DNA from: Ectobius pallidus
Taxonomy: Eukaryota; Arthropoda; Insecta; Blattodea; Ectobiidae
Length of the DNA stretch: 64,000 nt
NCBI GenBank assembly: GCA_964059195.1
Contig: CAXKWD010000009.1
Location: 150,779,890 to 150,843,889, forward strand
Direction of reading: 5' to 3'
Made by a program: the position numbers and the translations under genes. The notes under the pieces are model-generated. The model was not told where the DNA came from and searched no databases. It was given only the letters and a program-made list of their open reading frames with translations. Below are positions 11,221-22,452 of the stretch, in pieces (position 1 is the first letter of the stretch; every line of letters begins with the position of its first letter).

Positions 11221-11781
11221 CAGGGCCTGGATTCTGATGACATGTCATCTTTTTATTGGTGCTGCATAGACATTGCCAACTTGTGGATAAATCCTAATCG
11301 TGGCCTCTAGATTATAGAAATGCACTTTTACTAGGTCATTATTTGTCATTTTATGCAATTCCATAATTTTTAGGGCATTTATTTGAATTTTGTCATTTTT
11401 GTCATTTCCTTCCTTATTTAGTCATTTTCATGCATTTACATTGAATATATTAACTTTTTTGTTGTCTTTTTTTCTCATAGCGTAATATTTAAATAAATTA
11501 CAAGGTTAGTATAATGCAAAATTTTTGTAGGATCTATTTTAAAAACTACGTTCTTACTTTTATTCTCAAATGCTCCAATCAAGAACAAAGAACAAACATT
11601 TCAGACCTACAACATCCTTTCTGCGTTCGTAGTTTTTACAATTATGTACAAATTAGTCCACAACTTTATGTATAGTAATTTTGTTAAATTAAATACCAGT
11701 TTTTTAGGTCATTCTTTACATTTAGGGTCATTTAATAGGTCATTTTTCAAATAATTTTAGGTCGTCAGAATCCGGGCCATG
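11221..11781. mobile_element. hAT-type element (family H5)
   Basis: Ends CAGGGCCTGGATTCTGATGAC and GTCGTCAGAATCCGGGCCATG are inverted. Perfect 8-bp GTGATAAC flanks lie at 11213-11220 and 11782-11789. The interior is rich in 'GGTCATTT' words, as in other H5 copies (11790-12571, 52396-52993 and partial 57789-58120). No ORF of a transposase. Confidence 0.85.
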
Positions 11782-11789
11782 GTGATAAC

Positions 11790-12571
11790 TTATTGCCCGG
11801 ATTCTGATTTTAACTGGAACATCTTGGACATTGCCTACTAGTGCAGACATTCTATAAATTACCATTTTAAGGTTTATTTTGGGTCATTTTCCCCCACTTT
11901 TATTTATAGAATTTAATGTTATTATTAGATCATTTTCTGTCGTTTTGAGGTATTTTTCCCCCATATTTCATATTATAGGTAATTTTTTGTTTAAATATAA
12001 AGTCATTATAATATTATTTTGTGTTGTAGAAAATCTTCTCGGGTTTGCAGCCAGGTGAGAAGTTTGTTGTGGTCCAACGTTTCCGAGGCTGACGCTGCCT
12101 CCATCCTCAGGGACTCGGGTTGGTACATATATCCCCTACATGTCAAAACTCGACACTTCAGATTCCCTGAGGATGGAGGCAGCGTCAGCCTCGGAAACGT
12201 TGGACCACAACAAACTTCTCACCTGGCTGCAAACCCGAGAAGATTTTCTACATAAGATTCGCCAGGAAAGCCTCAAATCTTACATTATTTTGTGTTGTTT
12301 TTCGCATTATATAGACTTTTCATGCATTTACTTATATTGAATAAGCATAAATAAATCTTGTTATAATTATTGCTGTTGCATTTAACTTATTACAAGCCTA
12401 TAATTGGGTCAACAACATAAACGTAGATTAGGCACAAATCTGATGAATAAACTAGCATTTTCTAACAAATTGTTGGGTCAGTTTGTTTAGTTTTTAGGTC
12501 ATTTTTTAAATTTATGTAGTCATTTATAGCTATTTTTTAAAGCATTTTAGGTGATCAAAATCCGGGCCCTG
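11790..12571. mobile_element. hAT-type element (family H5), interrupted
   Basis: Left end GCCCGGATTCTGATTTTAACTGG has lost the first few terminal bases; right end is AAAATCCGGGCCCTG. Flanks are GTGATAAC (left) and ATGATGAC (right), two mismatches. A foldback element (12027-12283) has inserted in the middle. The rest matches the H5 copy at 52396-52993 in order. Confidence 0.75.
12027..12283 (+). mobile_element. Foldback element FB1 (possible Penelope-type remnant)
   Basis: Perfect 87-bp inverted arms (12027-12113 and 12164-12250) are separated by 50 bp and followed by a 33-bp one-sided tail containing GAAAGCCT. A 14-bp duplication ATTATTTTGTGTTG flanks the insert exactly (12013-12026, 12284-12297). 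The right arm holds CTGAGGA, a short GAGGC/GCCTC hairpin, then GAAACG, which resembles a hammerhead ribozyme core. FB2 at 34233-34519 has the same plan. No protein coded. Overlapping 66-78 codon frames are palindrome translations. Confidence 0.75.
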
Positions 12572-12789
12572 ATGATGACTACGCGGAGGATTGCATTGTT
12601 ATTAATAGAGATGACCGCGGATGACCCGGGTTATTTATAGAACAGCCTTGTGAGTCAGATTCCATCCGGCGCCTTGTGGTCCAGCCACACGGTGTTCCAC
12701 AACACAAAACTACATTTCCGGTTCCTTCAGGGGATATACAGGCTTCCAGCCTAAAAATATGCTCTTCTTTCCCAGTCGCTATGGCCATC

Positions 12790-13260
12790 TGCAATGTATT
12801 AATTTCACAACTGAAATGGGTAATCGAAAACTTGTGCTTGGGTAGCGCTTAAAATCGGGTTTTCGGACAGTTTTTCCCTCATAACTCCCGAACGAAAAGA
12901 AAATTAATAACTCGACCCAGGTTGAAATCCCGTGGCCGGCCAATTTGACATGTATTTTTCATGTTTTACCCAGTCGTAAAGGCAAATGCCGAATTGGACA
13001 TTTACATACCATGAATCATCCTCACCATTTCAACCATTTAAATTAATATCAGTTGACATTTACTCCATTAAATACACCGACAATAGAAACAATTGACGAT
13101 CAATAGTTCCATGGCCTCCCCTACTGTATGCACACAGATCCCGAACTCCTGATATAGCCTTGAAGCTAAAAGGAGTATAAACACTGCTGAAAAAAAAATC
13201 GGATTTGTTAAAATGTCAGGTCTCTGCGTGCCTTAGATTTGGCTGCGCATTGCATACACC
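12790..13260 (-). mobile_element. HelB fragments, interrupted
   Basis: Left part carries 'CAGTTTTTCCCTCATAACTCCCGAACGAAAAG'-type HelB sequence (12868-12902) and the right part (13205-13258) carries AAATGTCAGGTCTCTGCGTG and GGCTGCGCATTGCA, colinear with HelB. About 300 bp of unrelated AT-rich DNA separates them, presumably an insertion. No HelB terminus remains. Confidence 0.5.
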
Positions 13261-13594
13261 CCTTGTAAGGGGAGAAGGGGGCGCTGTACATCTCCATGAT
13301 GTACATCTCAAGCTATATGCCTGGTTAGTCCTGCACCCATTTTACAATATTGAGGAATTTTTTGAAACAAGTATGGTATTTTCGAACCTATGGCACAGTA
13401 AATTGTACTATATTAATTTTTTGGAACTCAGTATGACAATGTATTATTATGTTTGTCTATCCTTCAATTAATTACTTGTATTTCATTTCTCTCATTTGTT
13501 CATTCATGTATTATACCTTAATTTGTACATTTTGTTACTTTATGTAAGTGATACCGTTCAAATGTTGTCTTTTGTAATTTCAAATTTTCACTTA

Positions 13595-14024
13595 TGCCCG
13601 GTTTCTACAAACTAGTGAATTACCAATGGGTAAATTACCCATGGACAAATTAGTTCCATTTAACCTACAATGATATAATGAGCAAGGCCTTGGAGTTGTA
13701 CAGTTAATTTAATTCAGAAGGCTTTGATTCTCATTGTTTAAATATTACTATTGATCCTATGAAAGGTTAAATTTTATGCAGCCATCCATGAAAGGATAAA
13801 TTAACCCGAAGATTTACCCTTGGAAAGATCTAGCCCGAGTTTGTAGGAACATTTTTTCTGTCATTTTCATATTTATCATGAGGACATTTATCTAGAAACT
13901 CGCCACAAGTGTATGTGATTGCTATCTTTAAATTATTTGTGTTTGTGTGGTGTTATTTTTGTGTAAATTCTGTCCATTGGATAATTTACCCATAGGTAAT
14001 TCGCGAGTTTATAGAAACCGGCCA
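13595..14024. mobile_element. PIF/Harbinger-like MITE
   Basis: Termini TGCCCGGTTTCTACAAACT and inverted AGTTTATAGAAACCGGCCA are flanked on both sides by TTA, the usual PIF/Harbinger target duplication. Second-level inverted repeats (AATTACC...GGTAATT) lie just inside. 430 bp, no ORF. Assignment rests on the 3-bp TTA duplication and TIR form, so superfamily confidence is moderate. Confidence 0.65.
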
Positions 14025-14655
14025 TTAATGTCTTAGTTTTTAGCTGTCTACTGTAGTATTTATGTGTTTGACGTTGTCTATTGCTGTAATGGCCGAATTG
14101 ACAGTACAATTGTATTTATTTATTTAATTGATATAGCTAAATTCTTTCTATAAAGTTGTTCATCAGAAATATAGATTTGGTCAGATTGGCCCCGTACCCC
14201 AACTAGAGAAAAGGGGCTGCACTTCCTCCAAGCCAGGGTAGTGGTATTTCACAAGCGGAGGTCACATGTAGACCACCAGGGTCGCTAGTGTCGCCATAAA
14301 TCTTGGAATTAGAAAGAGATCAGCGTTATTTATACTTGGGAGATGTCGCAATGTTAGAACACAAAGCAAAGCGATACAACAGAACCCAGCATCTCAAATA
14401 GGCCTAACAAGGCTTTGCCTCGTTCGGCATGAGTGTGTATGCGACTGGTGTGTTCGGGTTGTCTCGGAGGTGTCCTCAGCATTGGGCTGATCATTCGTCC
14501 ATGTCCATGTCCTCTCTAGTGGCCGCATTATTCGTGTGATTATTGCTTTCTCTGCCCGTACCATGGGCACTATGAGTAAACAAATGCATAAATACTCGTA
14601 TTGAAGGTTTCGTAAATGCAAAAATAATATTTAAAGAAGTACGAGACCGAAATAG
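14025..14655. other. Unassigned spacer
   Basis: No gene recognised. Near 14545 a stretch TTTCTCTGCCCGTACCATGGGCAC resembles the left end of repeat family C (61335) but is not followed by its body. Minus frames of 75-96 codons here have no recognisable domain. Confidence 0.35.
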
Positions 14656-15060
14656 TATATAGCGATACAAGTGCCGTAAGCGGTGCATACGGATCGAGGA
14701 AAGTTTGAAAAAACGAGGCGCTTGCTCCGAGTTTTTTCCATTTCCGAGATCCGTTATGCGCTTACGGCACGAGTATTGCATGCTATTTTTTGCACGATGA
14801 TTATTTATATCAATTTATTTATATTAATTGAGATATTATCTCAAAATATTATGTTTATACACTATTGAAAATGGATGTTATATTTCCGAAAGTGATTCGC
14901 ATGTGTTGGATGTTATGGGGACCGAATATTTGTCCTGTTAAAGTCGCCACAAACTAGGGGGCCTTGGTTCCGGTCTTCCATAAAGGCTTGTATTATGATG
15001 ATTTTACTTACGGCACTTGTGCTTTTTGTAATTTTTACCGCACGGAGATTTATTTTGTTT
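14656..15060 (+). repeat. Repeat family G
   Basis: Begins GCGATACAAGTGCCGTAAGCG and contains TTACGGCACGAGTATTGCATG, the CATGTGTTGGATGTTATGG region and a final CTTACGGCACTTG. Relatives are at 17820-18171 plus 18883-18965 (inverted), 26720-27070, and 62995-63127 with 63611-63640. Repeated inverted CCGTAAG/CTTACGG words suggest a terminal- and subterminal-repeat DNA transposon. No transposase frame is visible. Confidence 0.6.
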
Positions 15061-15415
15061 TTATAGCAACCAGATTGCATGCGGGAATGTCAAGTTACAA
15101 TCCACGGCAGCAATATTATGATCGAGTACAGGAATGATTGGTGTTCCATATTTCATGGAAAATGGTTCACACTTCCCTTTACAAATAACTATTTTTAGTA
15201 ACAAAAACTGTTCATATTCTAAATATAAAATAATCTGTTTTCGTGCTGCTTAATGGCAGCATGTGACGTATTAATCACAGCACATTGATGCTTACGTGTC
15301 CAGTAACGAGCTGACCATTTTATCAGGTAAAATCCCTTCCTCGCATTAATAGCAAGCATTTTATAAGACAAACGATCGTGATTGGTCTATATATCCGAGG
15401 AATTGCTAAACGTTA
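15061..15415. other. Unassigned spacer
   Basis: AT-rich, possibly the degraded end of repeat G (CAACCAGATTGCATGCGGGAATGTC near 15068 matches 17890-17925 inverted). No gene seen. Confidence 0.4.
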
Positions 15416-16206
15416 TCTCTATATATATAAAAGGCTTTGTCCTGACTGACTGACTGACAGGAATCAACGTACAGCCTAAACTATAACAGGTAGAGACTTG
15501 GAATTTTGACAGTACCTTCGTTTCATAATGTAAGTGCTCACTAAGAAAGGATTTTGAAAAATTCTTATTTTAAATGCCAAAAATCAAATGTTTTTGAGAA
15601 TACTTAATCCCTTCTTACACAGAATTATCGAATCCGAATCACATTTGACATTAAAACATATTGTTACCAGCGGGCCATGGAAAAAAAATGAAAGTAGAAT
15701 AAATTTGAAAAATGAGAGAAACAAATGAGAGAACTATCAATATCCACGAAAATAATGCAGTCACATAACTTTCTTTACCCTGGACATAGAGAAAACAATA
15801 CGAGGTAAGGTATTATGTTTTGGGAAGAGATGTATGAAAGTGATATTGTATTTCTGTTTAATTTCATTCCGAAAACGGTTTTATGGTAACATGATAGTGA
15901 GAAACAACATTTTCAGCCACGATAATACAATTTTATGTTACCGGAATTTCGGTTTCTTCTTATTAGAACCCCTCCCGGGCTTACTGTGTACTGTACAAGC
16001 GATGGGATGCAAAATTCTACATATAGCCATAAAAGCTATTTCAAACATTTTCTTAGGGGATAGTTTGAGTGTGATAAGTCGTTCTTTCTACTTCAAATTA
16101 TAAATACCTATATAAGGACCTAGAATTTATAAATCTAAAGTCCTTCATAAGTTAATTTCCAATTACAAAATAAGAAACCCGGGCGACGCCGGGCCTTTTA
16201 AGCTAG
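15416..16206 (+). mobile_element. Helitron-like element, family A copy 4
   Basis: 5' TCTCTATATATATAAAAGG at 15416, 3' hairpin CCCGGGCGACGCCGGG and CTAG at 16203-16206, inserted between A and T. About 790 bp. It differs from HelA1 by indels and many substitutions in the middle. The 89-codon frame inside has no recognised function. Confidence 0.88.
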
Positions 16207-16544
16207 TTGGTCAATATCAAACAAGCGGCGTATGAGTGGAATAGTCAATGCAAATCCTGGTTATGGATTTGTGTTCCATAAAAGAAAATGTTGAAGACAA
16301 AGGATTTAGCTTCACTTTGTCTCAGTTTGAACTTTTCACTTCTTATGAAGTAGAGACGACATTTTGACAGTTAAATGCCCGAAAATAAAATGAAAATTTA
16401 AATTCTGCTTTTCATAGTAGCCTACATGGGAATCTTGTCTTCACTGATGATAATTTTGGTTATATTTGTCACTTCTGTATTTCAATGTTAATGTAAATAA
16501 ATGAGTAAAAAGTATCAGTGTGAAATAAAGTATCTTATGTTTTA
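16207..16544. other. Unassigned spacer
   Basis: Between two oppositely oriented Helitrons. No gene or repeat boundary recognised. Confidence 0.4.
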
Positions 16545-17155
16545 CTAGCTTAAAAGGCCCTCAAACTATTCCCTCAGAAAACGCTTGATATAGCTTTTTA
16601 TGGCTCATAGAGGATGTAGAATTTTGCATCCCATCGCTTCTACACAGCAAGCCTGGTAGGGGTTCAAATAAGAAGAAACAGAAATTGCTGTAACATAAAA
16701 TTGTAATACTGAGGCGGAAAATTTTATTTCTCACTCTCATGTTACCATAAAATCGTTTTGGGGATGAAATTAAACAGAAATGCAATGTCACTTTCATACT
16801 TCTCTCTCCAAAAACCTGCGATATCATAATATAAATATTACCATACCTTGTATTGTTTTCTCTATGTGACTGCAATATTTTCATGGATTTCATTCTGTAA
16901 TATTTATTTATAACATGGATTATATTGATAGTTCTCTAATTTGTCAAATTCTAGTTTCAATTATTTCCAAAGCCTTATGTGAAGACTGCCAACAATACTG
17001 TTGTCAAGTGAACTGTGATTTGGATTTGATAATTCTGTGTAAAAAAGGATGAAGTATTCTCAAAAACATTTGATTTTTGGCATTTAGAATCAAAATTTTT
17101 CAAAATCCTTTCTTAGTGAGCACCTTCATTATGAAGTGTATATATAGAGATTTCA
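16545..17155 (-). mobile_element. Helitron-like element, family A copy 5, internally deleted
   Basis: Minus-strand HelA with CTAG at 16545-16548, but the 3' hairpin is lost: TTAAAAGGCCC runs straight into TCAAACTATTCCC. Near the other end the conserved block after ATTATGAA is deleted up to the TCTCTATATATA terminus (17155). Loss of the hairpin would be expected to prevent normal end recognition, so this copy is probably immobile. Confidence 0.8.
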
Positions 17156-17819
17156 CCAAATCGCCCCTTGCGGGTGAATTAGGAACTACAGATGGATGAA
17201 CTCGCTGTTGCTTATTGCCTTATGAGGACGGGAGTCCCACACACACAAGAGAACACAGGAGGCCTTGGGAAGTGATGTAGGTGCTGACATGTCACCCGCA
17301 TGTCAAGTTGTGCAACGCATCTGGGGCAAGGTCCACACACACGTAATTCCTATTTACACGTAAACATGTAGAAATTATCGCACTTTCAATTGTTTTTGTA
17401 GGTGAATATCTTTACAACTTCTTTGAGCTAGAAGATCTAAAGAAGAGAGACTTCCATCATCAATAATTGTATTTTCAACATTAATTTTTGTTAAAAAATA
17501 AAACAGCTGATATATTTTTGAAAAAATTACAACTAAAATTAGTTTTTTTAAACAGTGAACTTACAAGTTTTTGTTCAAAAATACTAGCATTCTCACTTAA
17601 TTGCAGAATTGCAGAGTTACCAAAGTATCGAAAAAAGTACCGAGCGAGTTTTCTGAAGTATACCCTAATTATGAGTGATTTTTTTTGCGACTGCCATGAG
17701 AAATTTTACATTTAAAAAAGGCTTAATGATTTTAACATTCTAATCAAACTGAGTCTATTTAATAACCATATGCAAATATTGTTAACTAAATGAATATTTT
17801 TCCATGTGACTGAAACCAT
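17156..17819. other. Unassigned spacer
   Basis: No gene recognised. The 75-codon frame at 17488-17715 is leucine- and lysine-rich with no family match that I recognise. Confidence 0.35.
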
Positions 17820-18965
17820 GTTATAATTTTTTTGCACGACTTAACTAATTAGTGGTACTTACGAATATTGTTGCCGTGGTTCGTAAGTTGACATTCCCGC
17901 ACGCAATCTTGTTGCTATGTGCGGTAAGAGTTTCCGTGCGGAAAGAATTTACTTACGGCACATCATAATACAAGCCTTTATGAACAAGGCCCCCAGGACA
18001 AATATTCGGTTCCCATAACAACAAACAAATGCGAATCACTTTCTGAAATAAACATCAATCTTCAAGAATGTATATACATAATATTTTCAGCTAATATCTC
18101 AATTAATATAATTAAATTGATATAAATAATCACCATGCAAAAAATAGCATGCAATAATCGTGCCGTAAGCGCAGGCCCGATGAGAGGGAGGGGCAGCCGG
18201 GGCCCGGCCGACCAGGTTTTATTTTTCAATTTTTAAATTTATTCTAAAATAAAATTGATTATAAGTCAATAAACAGCATAAGTTATGTTTTATGTGCTTA
18301 TTTTTATTTGCATTGTCCTGTCGTATAATGGTGACACGGCATTAATCAGTTAAGCTGAAACGGATTATTCTTGAAGAAAAATTATTATTTTTGAAAAAGT
18401 AGAAGCAGAAATCCTTTTTGACTCAATAGTAGGCTTCACTAACATTCCGCATTTAAAATCATAATTTTCAAAAGATTAAACTGGTACATAGGCTACAGAT
18501 AGGCTAAAATTGTTTCTAATTAGGATATTTTAATGTATTTTTCCGTTTCGTGCCCGATTTGGTCCAAAATAAATAGGCTTCGTCCCTTGGGCGTTATAAA
18601 TGATATACCAAATTTTATCAAAATCCGATAAAGCGTATATTTGAGTTATCGTGCTTACAGACACACGGACAGACAGACAGTCAGACGGACAGATATTTTC
18701 CTGTCTACCAGACAATCTCATAAAGTACCGGTACCATTCTGGCACTTAATAATTATGTAATATCATTACATAATATTTTTGTTGCATACATTATAAAGGA
18801 CGTGTTGGATAGTGAATTTAATATTTGACGGGGGCCCGGGAAAATTTGTCCCTGGGGCCCTTGCTTTCTATCCACGGCCCTGCGTAAGCGCATAACGGAT
18901 CTCGGAAAATTGAAAAAAACTCTTTCCTCGATCCGTATGCATCGCTTACGGCACTTGTATCGCAA
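17820..18965 (-). repeat. Repeat family G, split by a hAT element
   Basis: 17820-18171 and 18883-18965 together match 14656-15060 in reverse orientation (TTGCACGACTTAAC..., CCGTAAGCGC at the break, CGCTTACGGCACTTGTATCGC at the end). The break is exactly at a duplicated CGTAAGCG, where a 711-bp hAT-type element is inserted. Confidence 0.7.
18172..18882. mobile_element. hAT-type element (family H6)
   Basis: Ends CAGGCCCGATG and CCACGGCCCTG form short inverted termini flanked by a perfect 8-bp CGTAAGCG (18164-18171, 18883-18890). The interior includes a family K-like segment (18530-18755, inverted) with the CAGACAGACAGTCAGACGGACAG run, so it is itself a composite. No transposase. Confidence 0.78.
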
Positions 18966-19466
18966 TGTAGCCTACATTATACCACTCAGTGGCATAATTC
19001 TCTCCTTTTAAGTAATATCGTCTGCCTTAAAAATGTTTCTTTTACCTTCGACTGTCTAACAAATGAGTTCTCGACAGGCACACAGAAATAGCAATTTTGG
19101 AATCAATTGGGCCTCAAAACGTGTATTTACAGGTCTATATTAAAAAATTGACAGCTAATTTAGTCTATGGCATGTCTTCGTGTGTGAGAGACATGATGGT
19201 GGTTATGTCATCTCTAAGTGGAACACAGAGTTTTGATTGTTTTCTGTACCACAACAAAAACTCAGCCGCAATTACGTGTCGTACAGCGATACGATTAGTT
19301 TTTGTTAATTTATTTCTCCATACGAACACGAATATTGTCTGGAGGAATTGGAAAATGATAACATATGTAATGGCACTTGAAGAATACTATATAGGTTAGT
19401 AGAATTTTTGGCAGAATTCAATAAAGTAATTTGTTCGAAAAAAAAAAGAGTTCTAAATATACAAAA
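18966..19466. other. Unassigned; a 100-codon frame of unknown status
   Basis: A plus-strand frame at 19097-19399 encodes 100 residues ending EEYYIG with scattered Cys and aromatic residues, and a short poly-A lies at 19438. I recognise no domain. It could be chance or a LINE relic; nothing supports expression. Confidence 0.3.
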
Positions 19467-20263
19467 CTAGCTTAAAAGACCCGGCGTCGCCCGGGTTTTG
19501 TATTTTGTAATTGGAAATTAGCTTATGAAGGATTTTCAATTTTAAATTCTAGGTCCTTATATAGGCATTTATAATTTGAAATAGGAAGAACGACTTATTA
19601 CACTCAAACTATTCCCTCAGAAAACGCTTGGTATAGCTTTTTATGGCTCATAGAGGATCTAGAATTTTGCATCCCATCGCTTGTACAGTGCACAGCAAGC
19701 CTGGTAGAGGTTTAAATAAGAAGAAACAGAAATTCCTGTAACATAAAATTGTAATATCGAGGCGGGAAATTTCCCACTCTTATGTTACCATAAAGCCTTC
19801 ATACTTTTCTCTCCAAAAACCTGCGATATAATATAATAATATACACATTACCATACCTCGTTTTGTTTTCTCTATGTCCAGGGTAGAGAAAGTTATGTGA
19901 TTCCATTATTTTAGTGGATTTCATTCTGGAATATTTATTTATAACATGAATTATTTGGATAACTTCTCTTATTTGTCAAAAGTGCATTTCATTTGTTTTT
20001 TCCAAGCCCATCATATACCATTTGGCAACAATATATTCTGTGATTTGGAATGGATAATTCTATGTAAAAAGGGATTAAGTATTTTCAAAAACATTAAATT
20101 TTTGGCATTTAGAATCAGAATTTTTCAAAATCCTTTCTTAGTGAGCACCTACATTATGAAACGAAGGTACTGTCAAAATTCAAAGTCTCTACCTGTTATA
20201 GTTTAGGCTGTACGTTGATTCTCTGTCAGTTAGTCAGGACAAAGCCTTTTATATATATAGAGA
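19467..20263 (-). mobile_element. Helitron-like element, family A copy 6
   Basis: CTAG terminus at 19467-19470, hairpin CCCGGCGTCGCCCGGG, and the 5' TCTCTATATATATAAAAGG end at 20263, all on the minus strand. It is very close to copy 3 (8206-9031) except for a small deletion near 19795. Non-autonomous. Confidence 0.88.
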
Positions 20264-20280
20264 TTGAGACACTATAACAC

Positions 20281-20830
20281 TGTAATTAAACCCGATTGTC
20301 TTTATGGAGCCGAAACTCTAATTTAGAACAGAAAAACAGATGTAGAAAATACAATAAAAAAGAGTGCAACATTATAAGAAAAATTTTAGGTCCACGAAGC
20401 TTAGGTGAAGAATACAGACTTAGGAGTAAAAAGGAAACATTCATAGTGATATCAGAAAACGAAGGTTAAAATTTTATGGACATATGAAACGAATTAATTC
20501 AGATAGGCTCACAAAACAAATATTGGATTTCTATGAAAGCAGAAGTAAAGCAAAAGTATATACTATGAAATGGATTGGTGAAGGAAAAAAAAAAAAAAAG
20601 ACTTAAAACTGGCAGAAATTACTCCAGAAGATATTTTGAAAAGCGATAGCTTTAGAATTAAGGTGCATAAGTGGGAAGTTGACGAAGAGGACAGACCGAA
20701 GAAAAAACTGGAACAACATGGACAAACGAGAGGAAGGAAGCTCACAGCCAAAGGATGAAAGGAATAAGGAGGCAAAGGAAAACACAGAAACGCCTCTAAG
20801 TACTTTGCGTAGTCCTACATGATCTCATCC
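20281..20830 (+). pseudogene. RTE/BovB-like LINE reverse transcriptase C-terminal remnant
   Basis: One frame gives PDCLYGAETL, matching the 'P..LYGAETW' block downstream of the reverse-transcriptase core in RTE-type LINEs. After frameshifts it gives RLRFYGHMKRINSDRLTKQ ('R.GHV.RM....T') and then an acidic/basic tail. A 14-base A run at 20586-20599 breaks the frame. Multiple stops, no upstream catalytic region: a 5'-truncated dead copy. Clade assignment is by motif recall. Confidence 0.65.
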
Positions 20831-20856
20831 TTGAAAAAACAAACAAATTACACCAG

Positions 20857-21010
20857 CAGGTGTCCGCGGCTTCGCCTGCGATTATTTACTCAACTGCTAG
20901 ATGTTTTATTTAAAATGAAAATAATTAAAACATTATATTTATTAACAATAGAGAAATTTGCATTAATTACATAATTTTATTATGTTGTTTGAAGTATCTG
21001 TAACTGGTTT
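20857..21010 (-). mobile_element. HelB-type 3' end fragment
   Basis: Reads (minus strand) ...TTATTAACA..., then the hairpin GCAGGCGAAGCCGCGGAC and CACCTGCTGG, a decayed CTAG terminus. It matches the 3' end of HelB/HelK copies at 7390-7418 and 38040-38077. Only about 150 bp is kept. Confidence 0.55.
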
Positions 21011-21139
21011 CCTATATCCCCTATGTTGGGGCGAAGGGTCTCCAAGTGGAGGTCTCTGTTACCTATGTGAATTTTGTTACAATTATTTTCCGACAGAGGG
21101 CAGAGGCCCATCGCCTCTCAACCCCCCTGCGGAAACTAA

Positions 21140-21147
21140 GGTATTAC

Positions 21148-21218
<71 letters not shown>

Positions 21219-22452
21219 TTATTTCTGTCCAATACAGTGTAGAATACACAAGTGGACTAAGTCAGTCCCTACTAAAATGTATAAAAGGAAAAACATAAAA
21301 AATCATCACGTTCCCATATATACTAGGTACAATTATTCATTCGTCGACATGCAAGTGAAACAATGTCATACCCTTACTTCCTTAGTTTAAAACAGATACA
21401 TAAGTAAAAGATGATATCTTCATTTCCTCACACCCAATACATTTAACCATTTTGCAGTTTAATTTACTACTCACATATTCACACACTTGATATCATAGTG
21501 AATTTCCTTAATGGTTGTCCTCCAAAAATTCATCTATTTTATAATACGCTTTCTGTGCTAGGTATTTCATTAGTGTGTTTTTGAATTAATTTATTTTGTA
21601 CTAATGATTTAATAGATTTTGGTAATTTATTAAAAAACTTAGTGCCACTATAGCTGGGTTTTTTCTGAAATAACTTTATTCTATGTCTATCTACTGCTAG
21701 GTCACACGTTCTTCTGGTATTGTACCCATGTGTGTCAGAGTTCAATTGTGGTAGTGTATTATTATGAACAAATAGAATGGTTCTAAATATATAGATGCAT
21801 GGAACTGTTAATAAATTAAGTTTTTTGAATGTTTCCCTGCACGTACTATTGTATGGTATTTTGCCTATATATCCGATTGCTCTCTTCTGTAATACTAAGA
21901 TTTTGTTCAAATTAGTTTTAGAGGTACATCCCCACAACTCAATCCCATAGGATATGTGTGAATAGATGAGAGCAAAATACACTCCCTTTGCTACATTCAG
22001 GGGTACATATTTAGTAATATTACTCAGTACAAAAAGTGCCCTGCTTATTTTTTATTCAAGTTCGTATACATGGCCATCCCACGTTAATTTGTCATCTATG
22101 GTTAAGCCCAACCCTTTTGTTTCGCCTGTAAGTTCTATTAAGTTATCATCTATTCTAAGAGCAGGTTGAAATAGTCCGGTTTTGTAGTTGAAGTAGATAA
22201 ATTCACTTTTTGTTGGGTTTACATTTAATTTGAGTTCATTAAAATATTGTATCAAAGTATTGCAAATAATGTTTATATCTACTTCCATCAGTTCTAAGTT
22301 ATTGTTACTGATACATAAACTTGTATCATCTGCATACATTGTAAGACCACTATGTATAGGTATGATATTTAGTATATTGTATACATATAATATAAACAAT
22401 AAAGGCCCTAGAATGGATCCCTGGGGTAGGCCAGTAACTATGCTGGCTTGAA
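21140..22452 (-). pseudogene. LINE B copy 1, 3' part of reverse transcriptase
   Basis: Minus-strand frame from 22452 reads ASIVTGLPQGSILGPLLFIL (RT GxPQGS motif), then MYADDTSL (catalytic Y-A-D-D), then the thumb (NPTKSEFIYF, GLTIDDKLTWDGH) and the C-terminal domain (YFALIYSHISYGIELWGC, KFFNKLPKSIKSL) to a stop at 21539. One nonsense codon (ELE*KIS near 22050, CAA to TAA relative to copy 2) splits the frame. The 3' end is a (TAA)n run at 21150-21218 on the plus strand. 5'-truncated inside the RT domain. Confidence 0.88.
21147..21219. repeat. (TAA)n microsatellite, tail of LINE B
   Basis: About 24 uninterrupted TAA units that coincide with the 3' end of LINE B copy 1 on the minus strand. LINE B copy 2 ends with a similar (ATT)n run at 57598-57651, so this is the element's own 3' repeat tail, probably lengthened by slippage. 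Confidence 0.9.

Noticed and set aside
19097..19399. 100-codon plus-strand frame as a host exon
   Set aside because: No family recognised and no splice or promoter support; kept only as an unassigned note.
21046..21390. 114-codon frame with a poly-Ile run
   Set aside because: The poly-Ile and poly-Asn frames are readings of the (TAA)n LINE tail.
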